From contig NZ_MUYV01000010.1 in NCBI RefSeq assembly GCF_002014855.1, forward strand, positions 53,379 to 117,378: a stretch of DNA of 64,000 nt. Direction: 5' to 3'. Below the pieces are notes generated by a model. It did no database searches. It was given only the letters and a program-made list of their open reading frames with translations, and was not told where the DNA came from. This document shows positions 1 to 9,491 of the stretch, in pieces. Within the stretch, counting starts at the first letter, position 1, and every line of letters starts with the position of its first letter. This stretch comes from Moraxella porci DSM 25326 (GTDB taxonomy: Bacteria > Pseudomonadota > Gammaproteobacteria > Pseudomonadales > Moraxellaceae). Both the position numbers and the translations under genes were made by a program.

Positions 1-76
1 CATACAGACCGTATAGGGTGTCAGCCTGTGCAGTGCTTGCGATCAGTAGTGCGGTTGCGATTGCGATTTTTTTCAT
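1..76 (-). CDS. Exported protein, N-terminus only (possible porin)
   Basis: Only the first 25 codons are in the window; the rest lies left of base 1. The start is an ATG at 76-74 and the peptide begins MKKIAIATALLIASTAQA followed by DTLYG. This is a classic Sec signal peptide with a likely cleavage after AQA. A mature end beginning with an aromatic/glycine strand such as TLYGLY is common in outer-membrane porins, but that is inference from few residues. It is read in the same direction as metG, just downstream of it. Confidence 0.6.
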   Translation of the reverse strand, partial: MKKIAIATALLIASTAQADTLYGLY

Positions 77-93
77 AAATAACACTCAAATGA

Positions 94-114
94 TGCCCCA
101 TCGATGATAGGGCA
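94..114. other. Hairpin between metG and the exported-protein gene
   Basis: TGCCCCATC (94-102) pairs with GATAGGGCA (106-114) around a 3-base loop, with one G-U wobble. There is no run of T after it on either strand, so it is not a convincing intrinsic terminator. It could be a processing or leader structure for the minus-strand gene to its left. Confidence 0.3.
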
Positions 115-128
115 GGTTGGGGAAATAA

Positions 129-2189
129 TTATGCCAAAGTAGCACCGATTGGCATGGTGTCAGGTAGGGTGATGACGGTTAATTGACCGTCTTTTTCGGC
201 GGATAAAATCATGCCTTCAGAGATGCCAAATTTCATCTTGCGTGGTGCTAGATTGGTTACGCAGACGACTTTTTTGCCGGTTAGCTCTTCAGGTTTATAA
301 AACTTAGCAATACCGCTAAAGACATTGCGGGTGGTTTCTTCACCGACATCTAGGGTGAATTGTAAAAGCTTATCAGCACCTTCGACATGATTACACTCAA
401 TGACATGGGCAACTTTCATTGTCACTTTGGCAAAATCATCAATACCGATAAATTCACCAGTTGCCCCAGTCGATGTCTCAGCAGTTTTAGCTTTGTTCGC
501 TTTGTTATTCGCTTGATTGTTTGGTTTTTCAAGGCTTTCTTTGGATGCATTCACCATCGCATCGACTTTGTCTTTTTCGACACGGCTCATCAGTGGGCTA
601 AAGGCGTTGATGGTGTGATTGACCAAATGCGTGTGGCGAGTATCAAAGGCAAGGCTATCGACATTCAAGAAGCTGCGGGCATTCTCAGATAAGATAGGCA
701 AAATCGGCGCCAGATAAATCACAAGCTTATGGAAAATGTTCAAAGCTACAGTACAAACTGCTTGCACTTCTTCGGTTTTACCTTCTTTGTTTAGTGCCCA
801 TGGTTTATGCGTATCAATATATTCGTTTGCTTTATCAGCACACGCCATGATTAAGCGGGTGGCACGGCCAAATTCACGCGCTTCATAGGCAGCCATGATG
901 TCGCTACCTGCATCGATGATTTCTTGTACCAAGGCAGGTTCTGATAGAGTATCCGCCAATTTGCCGTCGTTATTTTTGTGGATAAAACCTGCGCAACGAG
1001 AAGCGATATTGACCACTTTACCGACCAAATCTGAGTTAACTTTTTGCATAAAGTCTTCAAGGTCAAGGTTAAGATCTTCGACACTTGCCGATAATTTACT
1101 TGCAAAATAATAGCGCAGATATTCAGGGTTGAGATTCTCAAGATAAGTTTCAGCTTTGATGAATGTGCCGCGAGACTTACTCATCTTCTCACCATTGACG
1201 GTCAAAAAGCCGTGTGCATTGATGGCGGTCGGTGTGCGAAGTCCAGCACCTTCGAGCATCGCAGGCCAAAACAGCGCATGGAAATAAACGATGTCTTTAC
1301 CGATGAAATGATACAGTTCGGTTGTACTGTCCTTTTTCCAGTATTCATCAAAATCCATGCCTGTGCGATCACACAGATTTTTGAAGCTTGCCATATAGCC
1401 AACTGGGGCATCTAGCCAAACATAAAAATATTTGTCTGGCTCACCAGCGGGTGTATTAGGGATTTTAAAGCCAAAATACGGTGCATCACGGCTGATGTCC
1501 CACGGTGCAAGACCTGCTTCAAACCATTCAGACAGCTTATTATAAATCGCTGATTGCAAGCGGTTATCACCTTTAGTCCAAGTCTTCAAAAATGCTTCAA
1601 ACTTTGGCAAATCAAAGAAATAATGCTTGGAAGATTTGATGACAGGTGCGGTGTTGCTCAATGTCGAATACGGGTTTTTTAGCTCAGTGGCATTATAGGT
1701 GCTTGAGCAAACTTCGCAGTTGTCGCCGTATTGGTCCTTTGCACCACACTCAGGGCATTCGCCTTTGACGAAGCGGTCAGCTAGGAATAAGCCTTTTTCG
1801 GTGTCAAATAATTGCTCGACATCTTTGGTAAAGATATAGCCACCTTGCTCAAGCTTGGTGTAGATGGCTTGTGAAAAATGTTCATTTTCTGGACTGTGTG
1901 TCGAGTGATAATTATCAAAACCGATATGAAAGCCAGCAAAGTCTTTTTCGTGTGAGGCTTTGACGGTAGCGATTTGCTCTTCGGGCGTGATGCCATTGGC
2001 TTCGGCTTTTAGCATGATGGCGGTGCCGTGTGCATCATCAGCACAGACATAAGTGACCGTATGCCCCATGGCTTTCATGGCACGCACCCAAATGTCCGTC
2101 TGAATGTATTCGACCAAATGCCCTAGGTGAATCGGGCCATTGGCATAAGGCAAGGCACTGGTAACAAGAATTTTGCGATTGGTTGTCAT
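129..2189 (-). CDS. metG: Methionine--tRNA ligase
   Basis: This class I aminoacyl-tRNA synthetase charges tRNA-Met in the cytoplasm. Near the N-terminus the HIGH-type motif reads HLGHL after ALPYANGP. A zinc-knuckle insert carries the cysteines in CPECG and CEVC. The KMSKS loop reads GEKMSKSRG. The last ~100 residues, after a Lys/Asn/Ala-rich linker, form the EMAP/Trbp111-like tRNA-binding domain of dimeric bacterial MetG. The 686-residue length fits that longer type. An upstream ATG exists at 2198, but the ATG at 2189 (MTTNRK) sits nine bases after GGA and matches the family start. The gene is divergent from cysS, with a TATAAT on the minus strand at 2232-2237. Confidence 0.97.
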   Translation of the reverse strand: MTTNRKILVTSALPYANGPIHLGHLVEYIQTDIWVRAMKAMGHTVTYVCADDAHGTAIMLKAEANGITPEEQIATVKASHEKDFAGFHIGFDNYHSTHSPENEHFSQAIYTKLEQGGYIFTKDVEQLFDTEKGLFLADRFVKGECPECGAKDQYGDNCEVCSSTYNATELKNPYSTLSNTAPVIKSSKHYFFDLPKFEAFLKTWTKGDNRLQSAIYNKLSEWFEAGLAPWDISRDAPYFGFKIPNTPAGEPDKYFYVWLDAPVGYMASFKNLCDRTGMDFDEYWKKDSTTELYHFIGKDIVYFHALFWPAMLEGAGLRTPTAINAHGFLTVNGEKMSKSRGTFIKAETYLENLNPEYLRYYFASKLSASVEDLNLDLEDFMQKVNSDLVGKVVNIASRCAGFIHKNNDGKLADTLSEPALVQEIIDAGSDIMAAYEAREFGRATRLIMACADKANEYIDTHKPWALNKEGKTEEVQAVCTVALNIFHKLVIYLAPILPILSENARSFLNVDSLAFDTRHTHLVNHTINAFSPLMSRVEKDKVDAMVNASKESLEKPNNQANNKANKAKTAETSTGATGEFIGIDDFAKVTMKVAHVIECNHVEGADKLLQFTLDVGEETTRNVFSGIAKFYKPEELTGKKVVCVTNLAPRKMKFGISEGMILSAEKDGQLTVITLPDTMPIGATLA

Positions 2190-2561
2190 ATCGAGCATTC
2201 CAAGATTTTAATAGATGTTAAAAATATCCGTATTATAGCCGAATTTTGGCGCAAAATCACCCATAACCGCCATCAGCGCATCACTTGTGATTTGACTTTG
2301 CGACTTGAGCCTAGCGTCTTAAATGCAGTCGATCTGCACAACAGGTGAATGGTTTTGGCTTAAAGCCAAAAAACAAGATAGGCGCATCCAGTTGCACATC
2401 GCTGTCAAATTTACGCCATCATTTAATGCTAGTCGTTGATCAAATCAGCCAAAAACTGCATCCATATGATGGGTTTTTGCTGAAATGTTTGGCGAATTTT
2501 GCTATGATAAGCGGCATAAATTCACCCATATTTCACTCATTGACTATACTATGGATTTTTC
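2190..2561. promoter_or_regulatory. Divergent metG/cysS intergenic region
   Basis: About 370 bases separate the two divergent synthetase genes. A minus-strand TATAAT (reads attata at 2232-2237) is a likely -10 box for metG. A nearly perfect palindrome, TTTTGGCTT (2353-2361) and AAGCCAAAA (2363-2371), lies in the middle. Two short open frames here have no ribosome site or recognisable product and were not called. No T-box-like leader is visible. Confidence 0.4.
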
Positions 2562-4013
2562 ATGACAGCCACAGCACTCACGCGCACCCAAGCAGATTTG
2601 GTTTTATATGACACTCTAAGCGCCACCAAGCGACCATTTACGCCGATGCAGGCAGGACAGGTGGGCATTTATGTTTGTGGCATGACGGTCTATGACTATT
2701 GTCACATGGGACATGCGCGCGTCATGGTGGGCTTTGATGTCATCACCCGTTGGCTGCGCGCCATCGGCTATCAAGTCAATTATGTGCGTAATATCACCGA
2801 CATCGATGATAAGATCATCAACCGCGCCAATGAAAATGGTGAGAGCATCACCGAGTTGACCGATCGCTTCATCACTGCGATGTGGCAAGATGAAAAGGCG
2901 CTGGGCTGCCGCAGTCCTGATCGCGAGCCTAGAGCGACCGAGCATATCGAGGACATGCAGCAGCTGATCGACACACTGATGGTAAAGAATCTGGCTTATC
3001 AAGGCGCAGGCGGCGATGTGTATTATGCCGTGGATCGTTTTGATGGCTATGGCAAGCTATCTAAGCGCAAGCTTGATGAGATGCAAGCGGGCGCATCAGA
3101 GCGTGTGACAGCGGCAGATGATAAACAGCATCCATTTGACTTTGTACTGTGGAAATCTGCCAAGCCATCAGAGCCGCATTGGCCATCGCCGTGGGGCTTG
3201 GGTCGCCCAGGGTGGCACATCGAATGCAGTGCGATGAGTACTTGCTGTCTTGGTGAGACCTTTGATATTCATGGCGGTGGGCATGATTTGCAATTCCCGC
3301 ACCACGAAAACGAAATCGCTCAATCCGAGGGTGCCAGTGGCAAAACCTATGCCAATAACTGGATGCACATGGGCTTTATTAATATCGATGGCGAGAAGAT
3401 GAGTAAGTCTTTGGGCAATTTCTTCACCATCCGTGATGTGCTAAAGAAATTCAACCCTGAAGCGGTGCGGTTTTTCTTATTATCCAGCCATTATCGCAGC
3501 CCTGTCAATTTTTCAGATGCCGCGCTCAAAGAAAGCCACACGGCACTGACGCGTCTGTATCAGGCGCTCAAATCTGCTGAGATGTACAGCGATATTGATG
3601 TCGATGAGGCGGCATGGTCAAGCGAGGCAGGGCAGGCATTTGCAGCGGCGATGAATGATGATTTTAATACTGCCAAGGCCGTAAGCGTGCTGTTCGGTGT
3701 GGCAGGCGAGGTGAATCGCGCCATCAAATCAGACGATCAACAGACCGCGGTGGCGCAGGCGCGCATCCTCAAAACCTTGGCCAGTGTCCTAAATATCGTT
3801 CAGACCTCACCAAGCCAATTTCTACAGGCCAGAATCGATGGTGATGCCAAAGACGGCATGAGTGATCGCGATATCGCCGCCAAAATCGCTGAGCGCGCCG
3901 AAGCTAAAGCCAATAAAGACTTTGCCAAAGCTGATGCCATCCGTGAAGCGTTAAAAGCACTGGGCATTGAGCTAGAAGATAGCCGAGCAGGCACGACTTG
4001 GCGTCGGGTGTGA
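2562..4013 (+). CDS. cysS: Cysteine--tRNA ligase
   Basis: This monomeric class I synthetase charges tRNA-Cys. The sequence shows the diagnostic CGMTVYD segment, the HIGH variant HMGHAR, the zinc site region WHIECSAM, and KMSKSLGN. The helical C-terminal DALR-type domain ends in the usual GTTWRR. The 483-residue length is normal. The ATG at 2562 follows GGATTTTTC, a workable ribosome site. The next gene starts 27 bases after the stop on the same strand, so the two may share a transcript. Confidence 0.97.
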   Translation: MTATALTRTQADLVLYDTLSATKRPFTPMQAGQVGIYVCGMTVYDYCHMGHARVMVGFDVITRWLRAIGYQVNYVRNITDIDDKIINRANENGESITELTDRFITAMWQDEKALGCRSPDREPRATEHIEDMQQLIDTLMVKNLAYQGAGGDVYYAVDRFDGYGKLSKRKLDEMQAGASERVTAADDKQHPFDFVLWKSAKPSEPHWPSPWGLGRPGWHIECSAMSTCCLGETFDIHGGGHDLQFPHHENEIAQSEGASGKTYANNWMHMGFINIDGEKMSKSLGNFFTIRDVLKKFNPEAVRFFLLSSHYRSPVNFSDAALKESHTALTRLYQALKSAEMYSDIDVDEAAWSSEAGQAFAAAMNDDFNTAKAVSVLFGVAGEVNRAIKSDDQQTAVAQARILKTLASVLNIVQTSPSQFLQARIDGDAKDGMSDRDIAAKIAERAEAKANKDFAKADAIREALKALGIELEDSRAGTTWRRV

Positions 4014-4040
4014 TAGATCTCTTTACTTTCTTTTGGTTGG

Positions 4041-5036
4041 ATGATGGTTATGATAAGCCCAAAATCTTATGCGATAAATCTAATAATGATATTGGTCTTA
4101 TCGCTCAATACCAGTCATGCGTCTATCGATGATGAAGCTTATACCGAGATGGCGTGCATCAAGCCAAACACTGAACAACAGTTTGATCATGTGGGCTGCT
4201 TAAATAAAAAAGGCGTCGCCATTGTCGGTGATAATTTACAAACGGTTTTTGGCGATTTTCCTTATCCGATGGGCTTGGTGGATGCATCAGGTAAACCGAT
4301 CTTACCCAATCAATATCATCAGATCTATATGCCAAGCGATTGGGAGTATGACAATCCTTTACCGATGTCTGCTGCGCTGATTTTGGTTGAGACTCGAGAT
4401 TTAAGCCAAGATAGTTTGTTTGGCAATTTGGGTGTGGTCAGTGATGGCTGGGGGTTGGTGGATACCAAGGGTAATTTTATTATCCCTATCGGTATGTATG
4501 ACAAGATCAATCAGTTTTATGACAATGGCTTGGCAGCAGTCGAGGTTGATGGTAAATACGGCTTTATTAATACCAAAGGGGAGCTTGTCATTCCTCTGAT
4601 GTATGATTATGCTTTTGGATTTTCTGATGGCTTGGCTGCAGTAGAATATCAGGGTCTGTATGGCGTCATCGATGTCAATAATCACACAGTCATCGATTTT
4701 AAGCACCAACATCTTGAACTGCTAAAGCCAAACCTTGTCGCTGTCAAAGATGGCGACCGATATGCCTTGATGGACATTCATTCAACCCGATTAACTGGCT
4801 ATGATTACGATCTGATCTCAAACTTGGATTTTCAGGGGTTATATCTGGTAGAGCAGTCCAATAAATACGGCGTGATCAATACCAAGGGTGAGATCGTCGT
4901 GCCTGTGAGGTATGACGCTGTGGATATTAACTACGAAAAATCTTCATATCATGACAACAGAACCTATCTGTCTGCCAAACGGGCTGATGGCAACTATGAT
5001 CTTTATGATGAACAAGGCGTTTTGGTCAATGACTAA
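4041..5036 (+). CDS. Exported WG-repeat protein
   Basis: The N-terminus has a signal peptide whose hydrophobic core (NLIMILVLSL) ends near SHA. The mature part contains at least three WG/KWG-type repeats, in the pattern Trp/Tyr-Gly-hydrophobic-hydrophobic-(D/N)-T-K-G followed by (V/I)-(I/V)-P and YD. Examples are WGLVDTKGNFIIP, YGFINTKGELVIP and YGVINTKGEIVVP. WG repeats are thought to form beta-propeller-like binding surfaces; their ligand here is unknown. Three start codons are possible (4041, 4044, 4050) and the sequence does not decide between them. It lies 27 bases after cysS and ends before a strong terminator. Confidence 0.75.
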   Translation: MMVMISPKSYAINLIMILVLSLNTSHASIDDEAYTEMACIKPNTEQQFDHVGCLNKKGVAIVGDNLQTVFGDFPYPMGLVDASGKPILPNQYHQIYMPSDWEYDNPLPMSAALILVETRDLSQDSLFGNLGVVSDGWGLVDTKGNFIIPIGMYDKINQFYDNGLAAVEVDGKYGFINTKGELVIPLMYDYAFGFSDGLAAVEYQGLYGVIDVNNHTVIDFKHQHLELLKPNLVAVKDGDRYALMDIHSTRLTGYDYDLISNLDFQGLYLVEQSNKYGVINTKGEIVVPVRYDAVDINYEKSSYHDNRTYLSAKRADGNYDLYDEQGVLVND

Positions 5037-5080
5037 TTGATTGATGGTGTCATGCCGTACTGATTTAATCTATCACCATT

Positions 5081-5108
5081 AAAAAGACGACCATCAGGCC
5101 GTCTTTTT
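5081..5108. terminator. Bidirectional terminator between WG-repeat gene and hom
   Basis: AAAAAGACG (5081-5089) pairs with CGTCTTTTT (5100-5108). The stem is flanked by A on one side and T on the other, so it can end both convergent transcripts. Confidence 0.8.
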
Positions 5109-5136
5109 GGTTTTCGCGACAGTTCAAGCCAAGCGA

Positions 5137-6438
5137 TTATTCCAAGCTTTCTAGGCGGATGCGCACCACAGGCTCAACCACCGCACCCAAGGCTTCGATT
5201 TGCTCGATGGCGGTGTTCATTTGTTTTTCGACCACAGGTAGGGTGAGAATGATGATCGGCACCAGACCTGATTTGTGTGCATCACGCTGTAGGATAGCAT
5301 CGATATTAATGCCATTATCACTTAGAATACGCGTGGTGTCAGCCAGTACACCGACTTCATCTTTGACCGTCAGGCGCAGATAGTAGCCAGAAGTCATCTC
5401 ATCGCTTGGTAGGATGCGTGTATCTGACAGCTCATCAGGCATGAATGCCAGATGCGGCACATCGCTTGGCAGGGCATCTTTGATGACATAGATCAGATCC
5501 ATCACATCGGCCATCACCGCCGATGCGGTCGCACCAGCACCAGCGCCATCGCCATAGTACAGCGACTGTCCCAATGGGTGCGCATCGATCATCACGGCAT
5601 TTTTGACGCCATTGACATTGGCAAGCAGGGTATCGCTTGGGATCAGTGCAGGATGCACGCGCAGCTCGATGCCATTATCACGGCGGATGGCAAAGCCCAG
5701 ATGCTTGATGGTATAGCCAAGCTCTTTGGCATAGACGACATCTTGGAGGCTGACTTTGGTGATGCCTTCGCAATATACCTTATCAAACTGCACAGGAATA
5801 CCAAAGGCAATCGATGCCAGTAGTGATAATTTATGCGCTGCATCAATGCCCTCAACATCAAAGGTCGGATCCGCTTCGGCATAGCCCAGTGCCTGAGCCT
5901 CGGCAAGGACATCATTGAATTTGCGGTTTTTTTGTTGCATCTCGGTCATGATAAAGTTACCAGTACCGTTGATGATGCCAGTTAGCCAGTCGATTTTGTT
6001 GGCGGCTAGGGCTTCACGCACGATCTTGATGATCGGGATACCGCCTGCGACCGCTGCTTCATAGCGGACTTGTACGCCATTTTCTTCGGCAAGCTTAAAG
6101 ATTTCGTTACCGTGTTTGGCAAGTAGGGCTTTATTGGCGGTGACGACATGTTTTTTGTGGCGGATGGCGTGGGTGATGACATCATAAGCCACATCGGTGC
6201 CGCCGATGACTTCGATGACGATATCGACATCTGGCGCTTCGGCGATCGACATCAGATCAGCAGTTTGGTGGATGCTCGGATCGATATCATCACGCTGACG
6301 GCGTGTGCCTGCGTGGGTGACGACCAAGCGATGGCCGCTTCTGCGCGCCAGCTCATTGACATTGTCTTTGATGAGATTAAGCACGCCTGTACCGACAGTA
6401 CCCAGACCCAGTACGGCGATGTTGATGGTTTTGTTCAC
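5137..6438 (-). CDS. hom: Homoserine dehydrogenase
   Basis: The enzyme reduces aspartate semialdehyde to homoserine, the branch point to methionine and threonine. The N-terminal Rossmann fold is seen in IAVLGLGTVGTGV. The catalytic domain has GIINGTGNFI and the EADPTFDVEG segment. A C-terminal ACT domain (YLRLTVKDEVGVL) suggests feedback regulation by an amino acid, usually threonine. The start was placed at a GTG (6438-6436) because it follows CGGAGC at about seven bases and gives the usual 433-residue length. The ATG 60 bases upstream would add a non-homologous cysteine-rich stretch. Confidence 0.94.
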   Translation of the reverse strand: MNKTINIAVLGLGTVGTGVLNLIKDNVNELARRSGHRLVVTHAGTRRQRDDIDPSIHQTADLMSIAEAPDVDIVIEVIGGTDVAYDVITHAIRHKKHVVTANKALLAKHGNEIFKLAEENGVQVRYEAAVAGGIPIIKIVREALAANKIDWLTGIINGTGNFIMTEMQQKNRKFNDVLAEAQALGYAEADPTFDVEGIDAAHKLSLLASIAFGIPVQFDKVYCEGITKVSLQDVVYAKELGYTIKHLGFAIRRDNGIELRVHPALIPSDTLLANVNGVKNAVMIDAHPLGQSLYYGDGAGAGATASAVMADVMDLIYVIKDALPSDVPHLAFMPDELSDTRILPSDEMTSGYYLRLTVKDEVGVLADTTRILSDNGINIDAILQRDAHKSGLVPIIILTLPVVEKQMNTAIEQIEALGAVVEPVVRIRLESLE

Positions 6439-6712
6439 AAAAAAGCTCCGTAAGTTCGGAAAACAGCAAAAACGGCAAGGCAAGAGCTGAGCCATCACGC
6501 AGTCAATTGCGAGGTTGGCCAGTATCAGTGCCTTTTAAAGAATGAGTAAATTGCTTAAGTTATCATAAGTCATGGATTTGTGCCAGTGATTTTTGCTAAA
6601 TTCTCACCAAATTGTATGAATTTTTCGACAGCTGTAGCAAACCAATATTTATAGAGCTGCTTCATCTATCGGCTCATCTGATCATGATGCTTAATCTTGA
6701 TTATTGCATGCT

Positions 6713-7498
6713 TTATTGATGCTCGATGGCCAGTTGAATTAGCTCATCAGCAGGGATGTAGCCGCCGATTTGCATGCCTGATGCGGTAAAGATCGCTGGC
6801 GTGCCACTGACACCGAGTGTATGCCCCAATGCCATGTGCTGCTCGACAGGGTTGTCGCAGTCAGGTGCGTTGATGGCTTTGCCTTGTTTGGCTTGAGCCA
6901 GTGCATCTTTACGGTCGCCACTACACCAGATGGCCTTGGCAAGCGGGACATCTTTTTGGGCGCGTGGCCAAGCCAAGTAACGGACTTCAACACCGCCTGC
7001 AGTGATGGCATCGATCTCGCTGTGCAGCTTTTGGCAATAATGACAGGTCGGATCGGTGAAGACATAGATGTGGGCTTTTTTATCGCCTTGAGCGGTGAAA
7101 ATAATTTGCTCAGATTCTAGGACTTGGGACAGTAGATCTTTGGCGATACTGCCTTGGATGCTTTGGGCGATATCCACAGGCTCGCCATCACCGAGCTTGG
7201 CTATCTGACCTTGAATCAGATAGGTGCCTGATTTGTCAGTGAACATCGATGGGGCGTTATCAAAGCTGACCCAGTACATATCGGGCATCTGTGTGGCGAT
7301 GGCATTGGTGACTTTGATGGTGACGCCAGATTTATCCAGATTATCTTGCAAAGCTTTGATAACAGCGGTGTCAGCCTTGTCGCTTACAGGCGTCGCTGTC
7401 GCTGTTTCGCCTTTGGCTTGTGTTTTATCGCCACAGGCGGTCAGTAATAGGGTGCTAACAAGCATACTTGTTAGTAAGGAGTTGGTAGATAATTTCAT
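6713..7498 (-). CDS. dsbC: Lipoprotein thiol:disulfide isomerase DsbC
   Basis: DsbC is a periplasmic V-shaped dimer that reshuffles wrong disulfides. An N-terminal dimerisation domain precedes a thioredoxin fold with active site DPTCHYCQKL and a cis-proline loop GTPAIF. The leader ends in the lipobox LLTAC, so the protein is probably lipid-anchored rather than free, as seen in some non-enteric relatives. The active-site dipeptide is HY rather than the common GY. The start could be 7510 or 7498; the latter gives a standard lipoprotein leader. It is monocistronic by appearance. Confidence 0.88.
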   Translation of the reverse strand: MKLSTNSLLTSMLVSTLLLTACGDKTQAKGETATATPVSDKADTAVIKALQDNLDKSGVTIKVTNAIATQMPDMYWVSFDNAPSMFTDKSGTYLIQGQIAKLGDGEPVDIAQSIQGSIAKDLLSQVLESEQIIFTAQGDKKAHIYVFTDPTCHYCQKLHSEIDAITAGGVEVRYLAWPRAQKDVPLAKAIWCSGDRKDALAQAKQGKAINAPDCDNPVEQHMALGHTLGVSGTPAIFTASGMQIGGYIPADELIQLAIEHQ

Positions 7499-7613
7499 AC
7501 GATAACTCATTGATTGGTTTCATGTATTATGGCAAAGTTTTGGGTTGTATGCCAGTTTTTAACGATAATCGATACAAATAAAAGCAGGCTGTGATTTATA
7601 AGTTGAAAAAACC

Positions 7614-7643
7614 TTGCCAACACCCTGTAATTTTTGGTACAAT
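7614..7643 (+). promoter_or_regulatory. Putative sigma-70 promoter of guaB
   Basis: TTGCCA (7614-7619) and TACAAT (7638-7643) are separated by 18 bases, and lie 70 bases before the guaB start. No PurR-like operator was recognised. Confidence 0.55.
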
Positions 7644-7712
7644 ACGGCGTTATTTCATCAACCTAATTATCTGATTTTTGGATAATTTGGCACACTACAA
7701 AGGAAATAACCT

Positions 7713-9185
7713 ATGCTACGCATTGCCTACGATGCCTTGACATTTGACGATGTCTTGCTCCTACCTGCCTACTCAGAAGTCCTACCAAAAGAAACCAACC
7801 TAAGCACTCGCCTAACTACCGACATCAACCTAAATCTGCCAATCATCTCAGCGGCAATGGATACCGTCACCGAATCTAAGATGGCGATTGCAATGGCTCA
7901 GCTTGGCGGTCTGGGTATCATCCACAAAAACATGGACATCGCTCATCAAGCACGCCGTGTCCGCCATGTCAAAAAATTCGAAGCAGGTACGGTTGCTGAC
8001 CCAATCACTGTCAATCCTGATGCCACTGTGGGCGATTTGCTACGCATCACTCGTGAGCACAAAATCAGCGGTGTACCTGTCGTAGAAGCAGGTAGCAATA
8101 AGGTCGTTGGCATCGTTACCCACCGTGATTTACGCTTTGAGACCAATCTGAATCAGCCTGTGTCAAATGTCATGACGCCAAAAGATAAGCTAGTGACCGT
8201 CAAAGAAGGCGAGTCTCAAGAGCGTATCAAAGAGCTACTTCATAAGCACCGTATCGAAAAAGTCGTGGTGATTGATGATGATTTTCGTCTAAAAGGTCTC
8301 ATCACCGTCAATGACTTCACCAAAGCTGAAAACAATCCAAATGCCGCCAAAGACAGCCGTGGCCGTCTGCGTGTCGGTGCTGCTGTCGGTACAGGTGCAG
8401 ATACCGAAGCGCGTGTTGAGGCCTTGATTGATGCCAATGTCGATGTCATCATCGTCGATACAGCACATGGCCACTCAAAAGGCGTCATCGACCGCGTGGC
8501 ATGGATCAAGAAAAACTATCCAAACATCCAAGTCATCGGCGGTAATATCGCAACAGGCGATGCAGCACTTGCTTTGATGGATGCAGGTGCAAACGCTGTC
8601 AAAGTCGGTATCGGCCCTGGCTCTATCTGTACCACGCGTATCATCGCGGGCATTGGTGTACCGCAAATCAGTGCGATTGACAATGTCGCCACCGCACTCA
8701 AGGATCGCATCCCATTGATCGCTGATGGCGGTATCCGCTTCTCAGGCGATATGGCAAAAGCCATCGCAGCAGGTGCATCGTGCATCATGGTGGGTAGTCT
8801 ATTGGCAGGTACTGAAGAAGCGCCAGGTGAAGTTGAGCTATTCCAAGGTCGCTACTACAAGGCGTATCGCGGCATGGGCTCGCTAGGTGCGATGAGTGGT
8901 CAAAACGGCTCATCAGACCGCTATTTCCAAGATGCCAAAGACGGTGTTGAAAAACTTGTCCCAGAAGGTATCGAAGGTCGTGTGCCATACAAAGGCCCAG
9001 TGGCAGGTATTATCAATCAGCTGGCAGGCGGTCTAAAATCATCGATGGGATACACAGGCTGCCGTACCATCGAAGAGATGCGTGCTAATACCACCTTTGT
9101 CAAAGTGACATCAGCAGGCATGAAAGAATCGCATGTCCACGATGTTCAAATCACCAAAGAAGCACCGAACTATCGTCAAAACTAA
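7713..9185 (+). CDS. guaB: Inosine-5'-monophosphate dehydrogenase
   Basis: The enzyme oxidises IMP to XMP with NAD+, the committed step to GMP. The TIM barrel is interrupted near residues 95-205 by paired CBS domains (for example [13 protein letters not shown]) that bind regulatory nucleotides. The catalytic cysteine is in GPGSICTTR and the flap follows [16 protein letters not shown]. The 490-residue length is normal. AAGGAA precedes the ATG by about nine bases. guaA is not adjacent. Confidence 0.97.
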   Translation: MLRIAYDALTFDDVLLLPAYSEVLPKETNLSTRLTTDINLNLPIISAAMDTVTESKMAIAMAQLGGLGIIHKNMDIAHQARRVRHVKKFEAGTVADPITVNPDATVGDLLRITREHKISGVPVVEAGSNKVVGIVTHRDLRFETNLNQPVSNVMTPKDKLVTVKEGESQERIKELLHKHRIEKVVVIDDDFRLKGLITVNDFTKAENNPNAAKDSRGRLRVGAAVGTGADTEARVEALIDANVDVIIVDTAHGHSKGVIDRVAWIKKNYPNIQVIGGNIATGDAALALMDAGANAVKVGIGPGSICTTRIIAGIGVPQISAIDNVATALKDRIPLIADGGIRFSGDMAKAIAAGASCIMVGSLLAGTEEAPGEVELFQGRYYKAYRGMGSLGAMSGQNGSSDRYFQDAKDGVEKLVPEGIEGRVPYKGPVAGIINQLAGGLKSSMGYTGCRTIEEMRANTTFVKVTSAGMKESHVHDVQITKEAPNYRQN

Positions 9186-9200
9186 TACTGCCTAAGCTTG

Positions 9201-9231
9201 AATCGCTCATCGGATGGTGGGCGATTTTTTT
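9201..9231 (+). terminator. Intrinsic terminator of guaB
   Basis: AATCGCTCATC (9201-9211) pairs, with G-U wobbles, with GGTGGGCGATT (9216-9226) and is followed by a T run. Confidence 0.85.
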
Positions 9232-9330
9232 GTTTGGCGAGCGTTTAATCATCCTGAAAATGAAATAAAATAACAATAACAATCCTATCAATAAATTAAA
9301 TACAAATAATTCCCATTTATTTTATCAAAT

Positions 9331-9349
9331 AGTATCAATTATCATTTAC
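9331..9349. promoter_or_regulatory. Possible Fur box upstream of the iron receptor gene
   Basis: The 19-base segment AGTATCAATTATCATTTAC agrees with the classical GATAATGATAATCATTATC operator at 11 positions by my count. It sits in a very AT-rich 306-base gap between the guaB terminator and the receptor gene. Fur control of FetA-family receptors is well established; this exact site is inference. Confidence 0.4.
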
Positions 9350-9491
9350 AAAATAAAAATAGTCTGCTACAATCCTTACCCATACCTTGCTATGCTTGCT
9401 TAATTGTCGCATTTTCAGGTTTTTTTGGTTGAGTTTGGTGAGTTGGCAGGTCGTTTTACTGGCTGATATTTCTATCATAATCGGAGTTGTT

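Noticed and set aside
2345..2611. 88-codon plus-strand frame before cysS
   Set aside because: No ribosome site or recognisable product, and it overlaps the cysS start in another frame.
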